From: UBA7328 sp002471345
Lineage (GTDB): Bacteria; Bacteroidota; Bacteroidia; Chitinophagales; Saprospiraceae
Length of the DNA stretch: 64,000 nucleotides
Assembly: GCA_964011275.1 (NCBI GenBank)
Contig: CAXGOB010000007.1
Coordinates: forward strand, 1 to 64,000
Direction: 5' to 3'
Positions 34,106 to 43,301 of the stretch are shown in pieces; positions within the stretch are counted from its first letter, which is position 1; the number at the start of each line of letters is the position of its first letter. The position numbers and the translations under genes are program-made. Under the pieces are notes generated by a model that saw only the letters and a list, made by a program, of their open reading frames with translations, ran no database searches and had not been told where the DNA came from.

Positions 34106-35053
34106 ATGTCAAGAATAATTAATCTCAATGAGATAAGGATTGCTTTGGAATCAATTGATGTAATTGCAGCAATTGAGCATGGATTCATCTCTTATAGTAG
34201 AGGCTACTCCGTGGTTCCTCCTGTAGGTGAGTTACTCTTCGAAAACCCTCCCGGTGATGTTCATATCAAATATGGCTACATTAAGAATGATGCCTACTAC
34301 GTAATAAAGATAGCTTCTGGTTTTTATGAAAACCAAAAATTAGGGATTCCATCTGGTCAAGGCTTAATGTTGTTATTTAAACAGGAAACTGGTGAGTTAC
34401 TTGCAGTCCTTTTGGATGAAGGACATTTGACTGATGTAAGAACAGCCGCCGCTGGGGCCCTTTGTGCAAAGCATTTCTCACCTAAAAAGATTACAGGTGT
34501 AGGGATTATTGGCACAGGAGTACAAGCCAAATTGCAATTGAAGTTTTTGCAAAAACATACGCCTTGCAAAAAGGTATACCTTTGGGGTAGAGACGAATAC
34601 AAGGCTCAAAAAATGAAAGAATTTATGGGTGATGAATATGACATTACCATTGTATCTTCTTGTTCTGAAGTAGCCAAAAATTCAAACCTGATTATAACAA
34701 CTACTCCATCTGAATCCCCTCTTCTTTTGGCCCAAGACGTAAGAAAAGGCACCCTCATCATTGCTGTTGGGTCAGATACTCACTCAAAGCAAGAACTTGA
34801 ATCAGAATTAATGACCAAAGCAGATATTGTAATCGCTGATAGTTTATCACAAAGTGAGAGTAGAGGTGAAATATATCGTGCGGTATTAGATAAAGCCATC
34901 TCAAGAGATAAAATAGTAGAATTAGGCACAGCTATTCAAGATCAAAGTTTGGGTGAACTAAATGATGATAAAATAGCTGTCATTGATTTAACAGGAGTCG
35001 CAGTACAGGACATTATGATCGCATCGGCCGTATATTCTCAACTCTCTAAATAG
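34106..35053 (+). CDS. Ornithine cyclodeaminase / mu-crystallin family NAD(P)-binding enzyme
   Basis: This 315-residue protein has the OCD family pattern: IKYGYIKNDAYYVIKIASGFY, LTDVRTAAAGALCAKHF, the Rossmann motif GVGIIGTGVQAKLQLKFL, TTTPSESPLL and VGSDTHSKQELESEL, whose Asp is the catalytic acid region in OCD. The family includes ornithine cyclodeaminase, ketimine reductases, alanine dehydrogenase (archaeal) and EutC-type proteins. It is followed 10 bases later by a threonine synthase gene and then a type II homoserine kinase-like gene, an arrangement that suggests hydroxy-amino-acid metabolism rather than ornithine cyclisation. Confidence 0.85.
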   Translation: MSRIINLNEIRIALESIDVIAAIEHGFISYSRGYSVVPPVGELLFENPPGDVHIKYGYIKNDAYYVIKIASGFYENQKLGIPSGQGLMLLFKQETGELLAVLLDEGHLTDVRTAAAGALCAKHFSPKKITGVGIIGTGVQAKLQLKFLQKHTPCKKVYLWGRDEYKAQKMKEFMGDEYDITIVSSCSEVAKNSNLIITTTPSESPLLLAQDVRKGTLIIAVGSDTHSKQELESELMTKADIVIADSLSQSESRGEIYRAVLDKAISRDKIVELGTAIQDQSLGELNDDKIAVIDLTGVAVQDIMIASAVYSQLSK

Positions 35054-35063
35054 AAAAACAAGT

Positions 35064-36527
35064 ATGCTCCAATTTGTAAGTAACAAAGGAGGAGGAGATC
35101 CTGTCGATTTTGAAACTGCCATTTTAGATGGTTTTGCTTCTGACGGTGGCTTATATGTACCAGAATCTCTTCCTGAAGTCTCAATAGACATGCTCAATCA
35201 ATGGAAGGACTTGAGCTATCAAGGATTAGCATTTGAAATCTTGTCTCTCTTCATTGATTCTGGTACTATATCGGAATTAGAACTCAAAGAGCTTCTGAAT
35301 AAGGCGTATGACTCATTTGAAAAAGATGAAGTCATTCCAATTTATAAATTACAAAGTGATAATGAAACCTATATTATGGAACTGTTTTATGGTCCTACAA
35401 TTTCATTCAAAGATATAGGTCTAGCATTTTTAGTCAATTTGTTTGATTTCTTTTTAAAAAGGAAGAATCAAAACCTTTCAATAATTGTAGCAACTACTGG
35501 GGATACTGGGCCTGCAACAGCAAGTTATATTGCTGGTAAATCAACATTAGACGCTTGGGTATTATATCCAAAAGGTTTAATCACTGAAGAACAGGAAAGA
35601 CAAATGACTACTCTACCCCACTCTAATATCAATCCAGTTGGAGTATTTAATTGTCCTGAAGGTGGCGATGATCTAGATGCTGTAATCACAAAACTTTATG
35701 CCAACATACCGTTTAAGAATAAAGTCAGGCTTTCAAGCGTCAACTCTATTAACTGGGGAAGAATAATGATGCAAACCGTGCACTATTTTTATGGATATTT
35801 ACGACTCGTAGATTCTGTAGGAGAATTCATAAATGTTGCTGTGCCGTCTGGAGGATTTGGCAATTTATGTGCCGGAGGCCTGGCACGTAAAATGGGATTA
35901 CCTATCAAGACCTTTGTCATAGCAAATAATAAAAATGCATGTCTTCATCGCATATTTAGCAATGGCCTATTCTCTAAAGAATCCATTCATGAAACTGTAT
36001 CTTCAGCCATTGACATTCTGACTCCATTTAATTTTTGGAGATTTCTATATTTCTGTGTTGAAAAAGATGCAACAAAAATCAAAAAATGGAATGATGAATT
36101 TGATAAAAACGGCCATATTCAATTTGATAAAGCAACCTTTAAATCCTACTCAAAAGGATTTATTTCCTGCAGCGTGTCCGATGCTGAAACTTTATCTACA
36201 ATAAAAAACACCTTTGAGAAAAATCAATATTTACTGGATCCTCATGGAGCTGTGGCACTTTCAGCAGTTAATAAGTTAAAAGAAAGATTGGATGATCTTA
36301 AGCTTCTTTGCTTGACAACAGCCCATCCAGCTAAGTTTCCCAAAACTATTGAAAAAGCCCTTCGTACAAATAATCTACCTGAATCTGCTTTTCATCCTTC
36401 TATAGAACATGCAAAAAAACTCTGTCAAAAAGGATACACTGTAGATTGCAAACATCTTGAAGATGCTTTAATATTTACTATGGAAAAGTACTGGGAACAA
36501 ACACATAATAAAAACCCAATCATTTAA
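35064..36527 (+). CDS. thrC: Threonine synthase
   Basis: This 487-residue PLP enzyme opens with the ThrC N-terminal block NKGGGDPVDFETAILDGFASDGGLYVPE. The PLP lysine is in MELFYGPTISFKDIGLAF, with the phosphate-recognition VATTGDTGPATASY and AVPSGGFGNLCAGG and the end segment LDPHGAVALSAV. It would convert O-phosphohomoserine to threonine. Some members of this group (THNSL2-like) act as phospholyases instead. It is the middle gene of an OCD-thrC-kinase operon, with 3 bases to the kinase gene. Confidence 0.88.
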   Translation: MLQFVSNKGGGDPVDFETAILDGFASDGGLYVPESLPEVSIDMLNQWKDLSYQGLAFEILSLFIDSGTISELELKELLNKAYDSFEKDEVIPIYKLQSDNETYIMELFYGPTISFKDIGLAFLVNLFDFFLKRKNQNLSIIVATTGDTGPATASYIAGKSTLDAWVLYPKGLITEEQERQMTTLPHSNINPVGVFNCPEGGDDLDAVITKLYANIPFKNKVRLSSVNSINWGRIMMQTVHYFYGYLRLVDSVGEFINVAVPSGGFGNLCAGGLARKMGLPIKTFVIANNKNACLHRIFSNGLFSKESIHETVSSAIDILTPFNFWRFLYFCVEKDATKIKKWNDEFDKNGHIQFDKATFKSYSKGFISCSVSDAETLSTIKNTFEKNQYLLDPHGAVALSAVNKLKERLDDLKLLCLTTAHPAKFPKTIEKALRTNNLPESAFHPSIEHAKKLCQKGYTVDCKHLEDALIFTMEKYWEQTHNKNPII

Positions 36528-36530
36528 TCT

Positions 36531-37469
36531 ATGGCTCAGTATAGCTTTTTATCAAAAGAAGAAATCAATGAAAAAGCCATAGAATTTGATTTAGGTAAAG
36601 TCCAAAATTTCAAAGTACTAAGTGGGGGGTCTGAAAATACGAACTACATCATTTCAACAAAAAAGGGAAAATTTGTCTTAAGCATTTGTGAACAAAAGAG
36701 CTTGGAAGAAACGTTAGAACTTGCCCGATTGCTCCATTATCTTTCTGATAATAGCTTTAAAACATCTAGAATTGTTTCTAATAAAAGTGGGAAGTTAACA
36801 ACCATTTGCAAAGGCAAGCCTGCAATGATTAAAATTTATGAAGAAGGAAAAGTATTTGAAAGTCTACCTAACGTATTAATTGAATCCTTAGGTAAAGAAC
36901 TAGGAAGATTACATAAAATTGAAGCCCCTAATTTTTTACCGAAACAATTAAATTATGGTAAAGAAAATTTTAGAGCAGTTGAAAAATACGCAAAGGGATC
37001 AGAATTTGATTATTGGCTAAAGGCAAAGTACAAATTCTTTATACCTTATATAAATTCAGATCTAAAGAAGACAATTATTCATGGTGATGTTTTTAGCAAT
37101 AATGTAGTAGTAAATGATGATGAAAAATCTTTAACTATTATAGATTTTGAAGAAGCTACTTTTTATTACCGAGTCTTTGATCTCGGTATGACAATCATAG
37201 GAACTTGTCATGAAGGAAAAACCATAAATCTTAATAAAGTACAACATCTATTAAGTGGATATAGCCAAGAAGTTTCACTTTCTAATGACGAGTTGGATTC
37301 TCTTAAAGCTTTTACAGTGTATGCAGGTGCATCCATGACTTTTTGGAGACACATGAACTTCAATTATACCACACCAAATTCTAGTTTATTTGATCATTAT
37401 AAAGGATTGCAAATATTAACAGATTTTGTACATAATCTACCTGAAGAATCCTTTAAATTTAAGACTTAA
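36531..37469 (+). CDS. APH-fold kinase, homoserine kinase type II-like
   Basis: This 312-residue aminoglycoside-phosphotransferase-fold kinase has the N-terminal GGSENTNYIISTKKGKFVLSI nucleotide loop, catalytic loop TIIHGDVFSNNVVV (HGDxxxxN) and metal-binding IDFEEATFYYRVFDLG (D-F-E). This pattern matches homoserine kinase type II (ThrB2), hydroxylysine kinase and choline kinase relatives. Adjacent thrC makes homoserine the natural substrate: the kinase would supply O-phosphohomoserine. It is the last gene of the operon. Hydroxylysine kinase activity is a fair alternative. Confidence 0.78.
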   Translation: MAQYSFLSKEEINEKAIEFDLGKVQNFKVLSGGSENTNYIISTKKGKFVLSICEQKSLEETLELARLLHYLSDNSFKTSRIVSNKSGKLTTICKGKPAMIKIYEEGKVFESLPNVLIESLGKELGRLHKIEAPNFLPKQLNYGKENFRAVEKYAKGSEFDYWLKAKYKFFIPYINSDLKKTIIHGDVFSNNVVVNDDEKSLTIIDFEEATFYYRVFDLGMTIIGTCHEGKTINLNKVQHLLSGYSQEVSLSNDELDSLKAFTVYAGASMTFWRHMNFNYTTPNSSLFDHYKGLQILTDFVHNLPEESFKFKT

Positions 37470-37535
37470 CCTTGCATCATTGCGGATATTTTCTTTAAGA
37501 AGTAGTGATCAATTTACGCAAAACGAATCTAGATT

Positions 37536-38561
37536 ATGACACTGCAAGAATTAGGCTTTACAAGAGCATTAGAAGAATATCGTACCAATGAAAATCTCAC
37601 ATCCTTTGAGACGGGTAGAGTGATATCAGAACATAAAGAACGCTATACTGTCAAAACTCAAGATCTAGAATATGAGTCAGAGCTTTTGGGGAACCTCCGC
37701 CACTCATCTGATAGTAGATATGACCTACCTGCCGTTGGAGATTGGGTAGCGATATCTGCTTATGACGATCATAAAGCTTTGATTCATGCCGTATACCCTC
37801 GTTTTTCAATTATAGAAAGGCAGGCTGTTGGAAAGAAAGGGCAAGTGCAAATTATTGCAACTAACATAGATATTGGTCTGATCGTACAAGCAGTAGATAG
37901 GGATTTTAATTTGAATAGATTAGAGAGGTATTTGACTATTTGTAATGCCTCAAATGTAGATCCGATCATTGTTCTAAGTAAGACAGATCTGATTAGTAAT
38001 GAAGAATTAGCGGAAATAAAAAATAAGATCAACAGCAGAAATGAGAAGCTTTCAATAATAGCTGTAAGCAATGAAAATGATGCAGGTTATGATAATCTCA
38101 AAAAAGAAATACAAAAAGGAAAAACATATTGCCTCTTAGGATCATCAGGAGTAGGAAAGTCTACACTCCTGAATGGTTTATCCGGTCAATCACTTATGGA
38201 AACAGGTCATATCAGCACTAGCATGAATAAAGGCAGGCACATCACTAGCCATAGAGAACTAGTAGTTTTAAATGACGGTGGCATACTTATAGACAATCCT
38301 GGAATGCGGGAAGTAGGCATTTCGGATGTTGCTGATGGATTAGAAATAACTTTTGAATCAATTTTAGCTTTCACTCAAAATTGCAAATACAAAGACTGTA
38401 GCCATACAAATGAAAAAGAGTGCGGAATACTTGCAGCATTAGAAGAAGGAGAACTAGATGAAGATGCCTATTTTAATTATCAAAAATTAGAGAAGGAAAA
38501 GAACTTCTTTGAAATGAATTCATTAGATCGAAAAAAAAAGATAAGAATATGGGTAAATTGA
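37536..38561 (+). CDS. rsgA: Ribosome small-subunit-dependent GTPase A
   Basis: This 341-residue circularly permuted GTPase has an N-terminal OB-fold (about 20-100, with AVGDWVAIS), G4-type VLSKTDL, then P-loop LLGSSGVGKSTLLN, G3 DNPGMREVG and a C-terminal zinc knuckle CKYKDCSHTNEKECG. RsgA checks late 30S ribosome maturation. It stands alone, 66 bases after the kinase gene. Confidence 0.94.
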   Translation: MTLQELGFTRALEEYRTNENLTSFETGRVISEHKERYTVKTQDLEYESELLGNLRHSSDSRYDLPAVGDWVAISAYDDHKALIHAVYPRFSIIERQAVGKKGQVQIIATNIDIGLIVQAVDRDFNLNRLERYLTICNASNVDPIIVLSKTDLISNEELAEIKNKINSRNEKLSIIAVSNENDAGYDNLKKEIQKGKTYCLLGSSGVGKSTLLNGLSGQSLMETGHISTSMNKGRHITSHRELVVLNDGGILIDNPGMREVGISDVADGLEITFESILAFTQNCKYKDCSHTNEKECGILAALEEGELDEDAYFNYQKLEKEKNFFEMNSLDRKKKIRIWVN

Positions 38562-38800
38562 TCAAACGGATAATTAAAGAAAAGAAAAAGACGAAATTTT
38601 GAACCTCGTTCCTTGTAAACATCAACTGATACTTTCAAGATTACATCACTACACTGTCTAATTTTATTTCTTATTCATCCCATTTCTTGCAACTCATCAC
38701 TTGGTTGGAACTGACGTTTATGATTTTTCTACCTTCCTCTTATTGTAGTCTATGTCATTCAATTAGTGAGGAAGCAAACATCAACAAATCATAAACATTT

Positions 38801-39700
38801 ATGAAAAGGAAAATTTACTATTCCATCGCATTTCTTTTAATGCTCTTAGCTCTTTATAAAGTCTATAACATTGCCAAAAATCAAATCGAAGACAAAAAAC
38901 ATAGAGAATGGGTTGCTACATTAGAACATACCGCTTCTAAAAATGTGCATATTCTTCCTGATACTATTTTGGTAGATTATCTAGATGAAAAGAGGACATT
39001 AGCAATTTATCTTCCAGACAATTTTGAGGAAGATTCTATAGAATATCCTGTTATTTATTTTCTTGATGGTCAGTCACTATTTGATCAAAAGATCCAAAAA
39101 GGAACCGAGTGGCAAATAGATGAACATCTTGATAGCTTAAGCAGAATTGGAAAACAAAAAGCGATTGTGGTCGGAGTATACAATTCTGAAAGAAGAATGA
39201 AAGAATATAAACCTTTTCGTTCCACTAAAATCTATTCGGATAAGATAGTAAGTGGAGATAAGCATGCAGAATGGATAGCTTATGATCTTAAAAAATGGAT
39301 AGACCAGAGGTATCGTACGTTATCAGAACAAAAATTTACCACTATAGCAGGTGCATCTCTCGGAGGTCTAATGTCCTATTATATGCTAAACGAATATTAT
39401 AATATATATGGTTCTGCTATTGTTTTTTCTCCATCTTTCTGGGTAAATCCTATCGTTTATTCTCTTCATGAAGAGAATCCAAAAATCCATCAACAGAAAA
39501 TCTATTTTAATGCTGGTGAATTAGAAACTCCTACTGTGGAGTCAATAAAAAAAATGAAAACGATACTTATCGATTATGGTGTAAATCAAGATTATATCAA
39601 ACTAGATGTGGAAAAAGAGTTAGGTCATTGGCACATGACATGGCAAAAAGGATTTGTAAACGCTATTCCATGGATATGGATAGAAAATCAAAACGAGTAG
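38801..39700 (+). CDS. Membrane-anchored alpha/beta-hydrolase, putative esterase (enterochelin esterase-like)
   Basis: This 299-residue protein has an N-terminal hydrophobic helix (IYYSIAFLLMLLALYKVY) that could be an uncleaved anchor. The domain is a carbohydrate-esterase-like alpha/beta hydrolase: RTLAIYLPDNFEEDSIEYPVIYFLDGQSLFD, nucleophile elbow TIAGASLGGLMSYYML (G-x-S-x-G), and the catalytic His in LGHWHMTWQ near the C-terminus. Similar proteins hydrolyse siderophore esters or S-formylglutathione-like substrates; the substrate here is unknown. It stands alone in the accessory-looking stretch. Confidence 0.85.
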   Translation: MKRKIYYSIAFLLMLLALYKVYNIAKNQIEDKKHREWVATLEHTASKNVHILPDTILVDYLDEKRTLAIYLPDNFEEDSIEYPVIYFLDGQSLFDQKIQKGTEWQIDEHLDSLSRIGKQKAIVVGVYNSERRMKEYKPFRSTKIYSDKIVSGDKHAEWIAYDLKKWIDQRYRTLSEQKFTTIAGASLGGLMSYYMLNEYYNIYGSAIVFSPSFWVNPIVYSLHEENPKIHQQKIYFNAGELETPTVESIKKMKTILIDYGVNQDYIKLDVEKELGHWHMTWQKGFVNAIPWIWIENQNE

Positions 39701-39806
39701 TACCAACAGGAGCTAATAGTTTTCTAGAATGATATAAATGTGCAAAGATGAAAATCAATATTTAATTTAGCTAGAATAACTACTAGATCGAATCAGGTCC
39801 AAATTA

Positions 39807-40862
39807 ATGAATCTTCTAAAATTTTCCCCAGAAATAAACAAGGCATATCTCATTGAAGAGTATTCTCTATTTCATATTCTCAATGGAAAAGGTAGTATTG
39901 AAGTTGACTTTAAGAGTTACTTCGACTGGCAACAAAAAGGCATTTTTCTTGAAAAAGGACAATACATCAAATTTCTTTCAGAAGACTTTATTGTGAGAAA
40001 AATAGAGTTTATGGAAGAGGACCTATTTTATAACAAAGAAGTAAGAGTCCTATTTAAACATCTTATTGCTCTTGGTTATATTGACCTCGATGATTGTGAT
40101 GAATGTAAAATTTTTCTATCTGAATCCGTGCTTACCCAGAACCCAAAAAACATAATTGATATATCTTCTAAACAGTGGTATTGGCAAAACCCATTTAATG
40201 CCAACAAAGAGGAGTATCAAATTATATTTGATGCGAAGGAGATCATCGATAAACAATACAATAATACGCTGAGTAGTCGCGACTTGGTCAGTCTAGTGAA
40301 TGAAAGGGGATATAATGCTCAAGTCTTAATAAAAGATAAAATCGGTTTGTCTATTAATAAACTAGTCAATGCAAAAAAACTCATCGAAGGCCAAAAAGAA
40401 ATAGCATTCACAGATAAAAGCATCCAGGAAATATCTTATGATCTTGGTTATAATGATGATGCCTATTTCAATAGAGTTTTTAAAAAAGCTACTGGTGTTA
40501 CCCCAAATCAATTTCGCAAAAATTTTGATTTTGAAAACAGAGACCTTTTTATACAAGATATAATGGTGCTTTTGAGAGAACATCACAAAGATCGTAGAAC
40601 ACTTGACTTTTATGCTGATAAAATGAACATGCCCATCAAGACGCTTTCCAAAAAAGTAAAGGCCAAAATGAAGACTTCTTTAGGTCAGCTGATAAGAATA
40701 GAATTGATAAATACTGCAAAGTTAATGCTACTTGATGATGAAAACATCACAGAGGTTTCCTATAGACTCGGATTTAAAGAACCCAATCATTTCACAAGTT
40801 TTTTCAAGCATTACACAAAGATTCTCCCTTCAGATTTTATTTCCAAAAAGTACAATGCTTAG
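39807..40862 (+). CDS. AraC-type regulator with two tandem DNA-binding domains
   Basis: Residues 1-130 form a variable N-terminal region without a recognised ligand domain. Residues about 140-241 form an AraC-type double helix-turn-helix ending IQEISYDLGYNDDAYFNRVFKKATGVTPNQFRKNF. A second copy at about 250-350 ends ITEVSYRLGFKEPNHFTSFFKHYTKILPSDF. Both carry the AraC signature (I.E[IV]SY.LG[YF] ... [YH]F...FK). Two full DNA-binding modules in one chain are uncommon. The downstream SnoaL-like and YHS genes are the nearest candidates for targets. The 5' AT-rich spacer (39701-39806) shows no clear promoter box. Confidence 0.85.
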   Translation: MNLLKFSPEINKAYLIEEYSLFHILNGKGSIEVDFKSYFDWQQKGIFLEKGQYIKFLSEDFIVRKIEFMEEDLFYNKEVRVLFKHLIALGYIDLDDCDECKIFLSESVLTQNPKNIIDISSKQWYWQNPFNANKEEYQIIFDAKEIIDKQYNNTLSSRDLVSLVNERGYNAQVLIKDKIGLSINKLVNAKKLIEGQKEIAFTDKSIQEISYDLGYNDDAYFNRVFKKATGVTPNQFRKNFDFENRDLFIQDIMVLLREHHKDRRTLDFYADKMNMPIKTLSKKVKAKMKTSLGQLIRIELINTAKLMLLDDENITEVSYRLGFKEPNHFTSFFKHYTKILPSDFISKKYNA

Positions 40863-40881
40863 TCCTTTTTTTGTAGCAATA

Positions 40882-40889
40882 TAACTTTG
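40882..40889 (+). promoter_or_regulatory. Candidate -7 element (TAACTTTG) for the SnoaL-like gene
   Basis: TAACTTTG matches TAnnTTTG and lies 46 bases before ATG 40936. A TTTG is present upstream but only 8 bases away, so no standard -33 spacing exists. Confidence 0.42.
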
Positions 40890-40935
40890 GTTTTCATTCA
40901 GTTTTGTGGTGTTATTAATCATTAAAACTTTTAAA

Positions 40936-41289
40936 ATGAATATTAAAGAAAGAGTCCAAGAAATGGATGCACTAGTAAGTAAAGGTGCCATTGTAGACGC
41001 AGTACAAGAATTCTTTTACGACAAAGCAAATACCTCTGATTACAGTAACGGCAAGACATCAGGCAAACCTGAAATGGTAGCCAAAATGCAAGAGTTTACA
41101 GGGGCAATAGCCAAAGTGAATGGAATTACTCACCATCATACCATTGTAGATAAAAACGTCTCAGCGTCTGAATTCACATTTGACTTTGACATGAAGGATG
41201 GAAGTAAGATTTTCTGGCACGAAATCATTCGTAGAATCTGGAATAACGAAGGGAAAGTAACCCAAGAAGAGTATTTCAACGCTGCATAA
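40936..41289 (+). CDS. SnoaL/NTF2-like protein
   Basis: This 117-residue protein (from ATG 40936) has the NTF2-like pattern: a helix (NIKERVQEMDALVSKGAIVDAVQEFFYD), a beta-hairpin with the KMQEFTGAIAKVNG helix, and TIVDKNVSASEFTFDFDMKDGSKIFWHEIIRRIWNNEGKVTQEEYF. Such SnoaL-like folds act as small-molecule isomerases or ligand binders; no substrate is apparent. It is followed 30 bases later by the YHS protein and is probably cotranscribed. Confidence 0.78.
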   Translation: MNIKERVQEMDALVSKGAIVDAVQEFFYDKANTSDYSNGKTSGKPEMVAKMQEFTGAIAKVNGITHHHTIVDKNVSASEFTFDFDMKDGSKIFWHEIIRRIWNNEGKVTQEEYFNAA

Positions 41290-41319
41290 AAGCAGGCTTA
41301 ATCATTTAAAAACATAGTA

Positions 41320-41790
41320 ATGAACATCATCAAAGTATTTTCTATAATTAGCGCTTTACTATTAAGTATTGCCCTATTTTCTCAAGACAAAATGGCTAAT
41401 AATATTGACAATAGTAATATTGCATTATCAGGCTTCAGTCCTGTGTCTTATTTGGACTTAGGCCTTGCACAGATAGGAAGCAAAAACTTCAAATCTCAGT
41501 ATAAAGGACTATATTATTTTTTCACTTCAGAAGAACAAAAAGCAACATTTGACCAATCACCTGAAAGGTATTTACCTCAATATGGTGGGTACTGCGCTTT
41601 CGGTGCATATGTCGGAGCTAAGTTCAGAGTTGATCCGAATAAATTTCTTATAAAAGACGGAAAATACTATTTGTATTTAGCAAATGTAGAATTGGATGCT
41701 CTGCAATTGTGGTTAGCAGAAAACGATCACAAAAAATTAATGTCCACAGCTGACAAAAACTGGCAAAAACTAAGAGTCTCCTACAATTAG
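41320..41790 (+). CDS. Exported YHS-domain protein
   Basis: This 156-residue protein has a signal peptide (MNIIKVFSIISALLLSIALFSQ) and a YHS domain: IALSGFSPVSYLDLGLAQIGSKNFKSQYKGLYYFFTSEEQKATFDQSPERYLPQYGGYCAFG. YHS modules bind metals (copper, heavy metals), usually with a conserved Cys in the YCAFG segment, which is present. The C-terminal half (KFLIKDGKYYLYL) is the normal Bacteroidota extension. The location should be periplasmic or outer membrane. Confidence 0.83.
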   Translation: MNIIKVFSIISALLLSIALFSQDKMANNIDNSNIALSGFSPVSYLDLGLAQIGSKNFKSQYKGLYYFFTSEEQKATFDQSPERYLPQYGGYCAFGAYVGAKFRVDPNKFLIKDGKYYLYLANVELDALQLWLAENDHKKLMSTADKNWQKLRVSYN

Positions 41791-42207
41791 ACAGCTTTAG
41801 AATATATCGATTCATTTAAAACGTTATGAGCAATTCAACCTAAAGTTCATCAATCTTTATCTTTCACAAAACAATAATGCTAAGTTCAAACAGCCAGAAG
41901 CACAGAATGAGAATTCTGTGCTTTTTTTTCTAGGCCATTTTAAGTTCAATACTGTTTACACTGCTTACCCTTGATTTACTAGATCTGGCCTTGTTTCAAA
42001 GTATTATTAATCAAAAAAATGCTTGTCATTTAAAAAGAGCATATCCATAACACAAAATCAACGAAAAAATCCTAAGATTCAGATTTAATCAAGCTGAAAA
42101 CGACCTTTACAAAACAGTATCAGCTCCCACAAACTTAAATAGTGAAAAAGTAGATCAATAGTTAATACTCTTCCATCGATTAAAGAGATGTTAAGTATTT
42201 TCAATAG
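41791..42207. other. Intergenic region with a strong terminator
   Basis: 417 bases. Apart from the hairpin at 41898-41929 listed separately there is no open frame or conserved motif that I can support. The sequence is AT-rich and leads into the GNAT pseudogene. Confidence 0.5.
41898..41929 (+). terminator. Rho-independent terminator downstream of the YHS gene
   Basis: AAGCACAGAAT and ATTCTGTGCTT form an 11-bp stem with a 4-base loop, followed by a run of 8 T on the plus strand (including stem Ts). This is a strong terminator for the SnoaL-YHS unit. Confidence 0.85.
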
Positions 42208-42747
42208 ATAAAGTACCTACTCCAAGATCAAGAAACGGAAAGAATAAAATTCAGAAGTATCCAGCAAAGTGATTATCAGATGTGGTTAGAATTCTATAAA
42301 CATCCAAATAGTCATTTGCATTGGAAAGGTGACTTCGAGGATCCGATTACTGAGTGTAACAAATGGTATAAGAATCAACAAAGGCGATATGAAAATGACT
42401 TAGGAGGGATGAATGCTCTAGTAGAAAAAAAGACCGGTTTACTTCTAGGTCATTGTGGACTTCTTATTCAGAAAGTAGACAACCTGACTGAGTTAGAAAT
42501 AGGATATTCCATTCTGCCCCAATATTGGAATAGAGGGTTAGCATCTGAAGCTGCTCAAAAATGTAGAGATTTTGCTTTTGAAAACAATTTCTCTGATCAC
42601 CTCATATCCATTATCAGTTTTTAGAATACACCTTCGCAAAAAGTAGCTAAGACAAATGGAATGAGCATTTATAAATCAACCGTCTATGCTGACAATGATG
42701 TTTACATTTTTAGGATTTCCAAATCTGAATGGTTTAACTTTAAGTGA
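42208..42747 (+). pseudogene. Broken GNAT acetyltransferase gene (mutated start, in-frame TAG)
   Basis: Translation in one frame gives a complete GNAT of about 180 codons: IKYLLQDQETERIKFRS, a conserved core with WNRGLASEAA, then HLISIISF, a TAG at 42622-42624, and NTPSQKVAKTNGMSIY to a TGA at 42745-42747. The residues after the TAG are the normal N-TPS-KVA-NGM motif of the family and stay in the same frame. The codon at the expected start (42208-42210) is ATA where homologues of this type normally begin Met-Lys/Arg-Tyr. The first in-frame ATG is at 42280, which would drop the first beta strand. A pseudogene with a nonsense mutation and probable start loss is the best call; a sequencing error is the other possibility. 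Confidence 0.72.
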
Positions 42748-42866
42748 CAGTTTTTGGCACAATTCAGGTTGTCCTATGCTAACATAAAGGTCTAGTGACT
42801 TTGTCAATTTAGAAAATGCTGAATTGATCTTCAATTGATTATTATCTGAATCACTATAGCTTTTAA

Positions 42867-43301
42867 ATGAATAAAAATCTCAAAGTATCAAAAAACATTA
42901 TTATTGATACCTCTGCTGACAAGCTGTGGAAAGTTCTCACAGATCCAGAAATCATTAAAGTTTATTTATATGGCACACAGACTATCACAGATTGGCAATT
43001 AGGCAGTCCTATCGTATTTCAAGGTGAGTATCAAGGAAACCTGTATAAGGACAAGGGAAATGTACTTGAAAATATAAGAAATCAAATTCTAAGCTATGAC
43101 TACTGGAGTGGCTTTAGTGGTCTTTCTGATAGCCCTGAGAATTATGCAGAAGTCACTTATTCGATCCAAAAGTTATGCAAAAATCAAGTCAGGTTTACTT
43201 GGTCCCAAATAGGTTATGCAAATGAAGAAGGACAAAAACATTCTGAGAATGGTCTTTCCAGCATGCTCGAACAAATAAAAAATCTAGCGGAAGAATTATG
43301 A
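42867..43301 (+). CDS. SRPBCC (AHSA1-like) domain protein
   Basis: This 144-residue single START-like domain is typical of AHSA1-type proteins: VSKNIIIDTSADKLWKVLTDPEIIKVYLYG, then WQLGSPIVFQGEYQGNLYKDKGNVLE, and the final helix SSMLEQIKNLAEEL. It is distinct from the SRPBCC gene at 13112. Its stop overlaps the next gene's start by 4 bases. The role is unknown; members may act as co-chaperone-like or ligand-binding proteins. Confidence 0.78.
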   Translation: MNKNLKVSKNIIIDTSADKLWKVLTDPEIIKVYLYGTQTITDWQLGSPIVFQGEYQGNLYKDKGNVLENIRNQILSYDYWSGFSGLSDSPENYAEVTYSIQKLCKNQVRFTWSQIGYANEEGQKHSENGLSSMLEQIKNLAEEL

